This document shows positions 62,669-64,000 of a stretch of 64,000 bases of DNA, in pieces. Position numbers and translations under genes: made by a program. The notes beneath the pieces were generated by a model. It saw only the letters and a program-made list of their open reading frames with translations. It did no database searches and had not been told where the DNA came from. The DNA is taken from assembly GCA_024233835.1 (NCBI GenBank), contig JACKPC010000007.1, forward strand, positions 320,373 through 384,372, given 5' to 3'. Position 1 is the stretch's first letter. The number at the start of each line of letters is the position of its first letter. This DNA comes from Leptospiraceae bacterium. Its GTDB lineage: Bacteria; Spirochaetota; Leptospiria; Leptospirales; Leptospiraceae.

Positions 62669-63766
62669 TTATTTCGCCCAGAGTAACCCTTTCCTTCTGG
62701 CTATTTCTGTGTATTCCTCGATCTGAGCTTTGCTGTATTCATAGACGTCCGTACCTCTGCTATAAAAATTTTTATACCATTCAGAAGTCATACGAATCGT
62801 AGTTTCAAAGTCCAGGACTGCTTTCCATTTCAGATAAAAGAGTGCTTTATCACAGTTCAACTTTAGAAGTCCTGATTCGTAGGGACCATCATGGCTTTCG
62901 GATATATCTTCATATCTCACCTGATCCCAATGTTTTTGCATTTCTTTTACGAGTTCAAGAACTGTCTGGTTGTTTTCAGAAGGAGGTCCAAAATTAAAAG
63001 CCTCTCCATGAAACTTAGAATTTTCTTGCAAAGCCATTGCAAGATTGATGTATCCGCTCAAAGGTTCTAACACCAACTGCCAGGGTCTTGTTGCCATCGG
63101 ATTTCGCAGCTGCACTACTTCATTTTTTGACCAGGCTTTTACGCAATCAGGAACAATCCTGTCTCCTGCCCAGTCTCCTCCACCAATCACATTCCCTGCC
63201 CTTCCAATTCCGATCTTAACTAAATTATCTTTTGATTGAAAATAGGATTTAATATAAGATTTGATTATAAGCTCTGCTGCACCTTTTGAAGCACTATATG
63301 GATCCGGTCCACCAAGAGCATCGGTCTCTTTATATCCCCAAACCCATTCTACATTATCATAACACTTATCACTGGTTATAAGAACTGCAATACATTCTTT
63401 TTTTAGCTCCCGTAATCCTTCAAGGATATTTGCTGTTCCCATAACATTTGTAGAATATGTAAGAAGAGGCTCTCTATAGGACAATCTAACCAGAGGTTGG
63501 GCTGCTAAATGAAATACAAAATCAGGTTGCTCACTTTTGAAAAAAACTCTGATCTTTTCAACATCTCGTATATCGAACCGATGATCTTCCAATTTGTCAG
63601 CCAAACCAGCCTCCTTAAAATGAGAAGGGGTGGAAGGAATATCCCATGAAATTCCCTTAACTTCAGCCCCAAGACTGATTAACCAAATACTAAGCCAGGA
63701 TCCTTTAAATCCTGTATGTCCGGTAATAACTATTTTTTTATCTTTAAAGACTTTTTCTAGTTTCAT
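62669..63766 (-). CDS. rfbG: CDP-glucose 4,6-dehydratase
   Basis: 365 residues, SDR enzyme. The N-terminus KIVITGHTGFKGSWLSIWLI is specific for RfbG. HLAAQPLVRLSYREP, VLITSDKCYDN and DPYSASKGAAELIIKSY (YxxxK) follow, then IGIGRAGNVIGGGDWAGDRIVPD. It makes CDP-4-keto-6-deoxyglucose, precursor of 3,6-dideoxy or other 6-deoxy sugars. It is the first intact gene of the cluster in this window. Confidence 0.95.
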   Translation of the reverse strand: MKLEKVFKDKKIVITGHTGFKGSWLSIWLISLGAEVKGISWDIPSTPSHFKEAGLADKLEDHRFDIRDVEKIRVFFKSEQPDFVFHLAAQPLVRLSYREPLLTYSTNVMGTANILEGLRELKKECIAVLITSDKCYDNVEWVWGYKETDALGGPDPYSASKGAAELIIKSYIKSYFQSKDNLVKIGIGRAGNVIGGGDWAGDRIVPDCVKAWSKNEVVQLRNPMATRPWQLVLEPLSGYINLAMALQENSKFHGEAFNFGPPSENNQTVLELVKEMQKHWDQVRYEDISESHDGPYESGLLKLNCDKALFYLKWKAVLDFETTIRMTSEWYKNFYSRGTDVYEYSKAQIEEYTEIARRKGLLWAK

Positions 63767-63775
63767 GCTTTAATT

Positions 63776-64000
63776 TTATTTTTTACTCATAATATAATAA
63801 TACTTACTATTAATTGTTGGGATAAATTCATCCTCAACTATCGTAAATTCTACATTTTTCATCGAGTAATTCATAAACAATATATTTATGGGAACCTCTA
63901 TTAACTTCATTTTTATCCCTCTCAATAAAGTTAGCATCTTCAATGCTTTTCAAATACTCTTTGTTTTCACCCTATTTTTTTCTTAAATCGGTGGAATAGA
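63776..64000 (-). pseudogene. Frameshifted 3' remnant of an unknown gene, cut by the window end
   Basis: Between the window edge and rfbG two overlapping frames each look coding for part of their length. One reads NKEYLKSIEDANFIERDK and RGSHKYIVYELLDE before a TGA at 63836-63834. The other reads VEFTIVEDEFIPTINSKYYY before a TAA at 63778-63776. Removing one base from the T5 run (63855-63859 on the plus strand) would join them, and a second lesion near CCC 63970-63972 would remove a TAG. The joined protein cannot be named; a methyltransferase C-terminus is only a guess. Real decay or base-call errors in homopolymers are both possible. Confidence 0.4.

Noticed and set aside
63776..63910. A 44-codon ORF directly upstream of rfbG as an independent small gene
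   Set aside because: Its C-terminal half looks coding but its N-terminal half overlaps a better coding frame; a single frameshifted gene explains both better.
1..64000. tRNA, rRNA, insertion sequences or phage genes
   Set aside because: No cloverleaf, ribosomal segment, transposase, integrase or terminal inverted repeats were recognised on reading either strand.

Overview
The window reads as a chromosomal segment of an AT-rich Gram-negative bacterium, most likely a spirochaete of the Leptospiraceae. The evidence is indirect: many signal-peptide and lipobox proteins with loose spirochaete-style lipoboxes (SFC, SLSC, YNC, TYC), several outer-membrane beta-barrels, a transhydrogenase alpha subunit split in two, PEGA, ankyrin and leucine-rich proteins, and a very long one-direction O-antigen cluster. 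No rRNA, tRNA, IS element or CRISPR array is visible.

Left part (1-16.3 kb): a partial surface protein, a FadL-type barrel, bacteriohemerythrin, PPK2, a small lipoprotein and another barrel are separate units with clear terminators. From 5.49 to 11.63 kb lies a tightly coupled plus-strand operon of unknown purpose. It holds a small Cys protein, a degenerate RnfC-like ferredoxin protein, an RnfD-like membrane protein, a PtsN-type IIA protein, two OppB/OppC-type permeases without an ATPase or binding protein, and a PEGA protein. Next come a TerB-like protein, the DNA-repair pair mrfA-mrfB, and a two-repeat Myb/SANT-like protein.

Middle (16.3-36 kb): a minus-strand envelope operon runs COG2834-type LolA-like protein, two FtsX permeases, LolD-like ATPase, beta-barrel; it looks like a complete inner-to-outer-membrane export route. 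Upstream are a lipoprotein with chitobiase-type repeats and a possible papain-like C-terminal domain, and a 1142-residue exported ankyrin protein. Then come a PG-binding-like small protein, an LRR lipoprotein coupled to a C11 (clostripain) lipoprotein, the pntA1-pntA2-pntB operon, a STAS-like protein, and a 7TM sensor kinase whose phospho-acceptor histidine appears to be glutamate.

Right part (36-64 kb): one continuous minus-strand O-antigen/surface polysaccharide cluster. In transcription order it has a decayed gene remnant, rfbG, an RmlC-like cupin, rfbF, a DegT aminotransferase, GT2, a Wzy-like polymerase, GT4, then a UDP-L-FucNAc/QuiNAc module (RmlD-like, CapE-like, WecB, WbuB-like GT4) interrupted by an AlbA/Schlafen gene. 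After that come a polytopic membrane protein, a ComEC-like metallo-beta-lactamase protein, the initiating sugar transferase, glmS, gmd, four transferases, and rfbC-rfbB-(small ORF)-rfbA-rfbD. Precursors on dTDP, GDP, UDP and CDP are therefore all made by one locus. No Wzx flippase or chain-length regulator lies inside the window.
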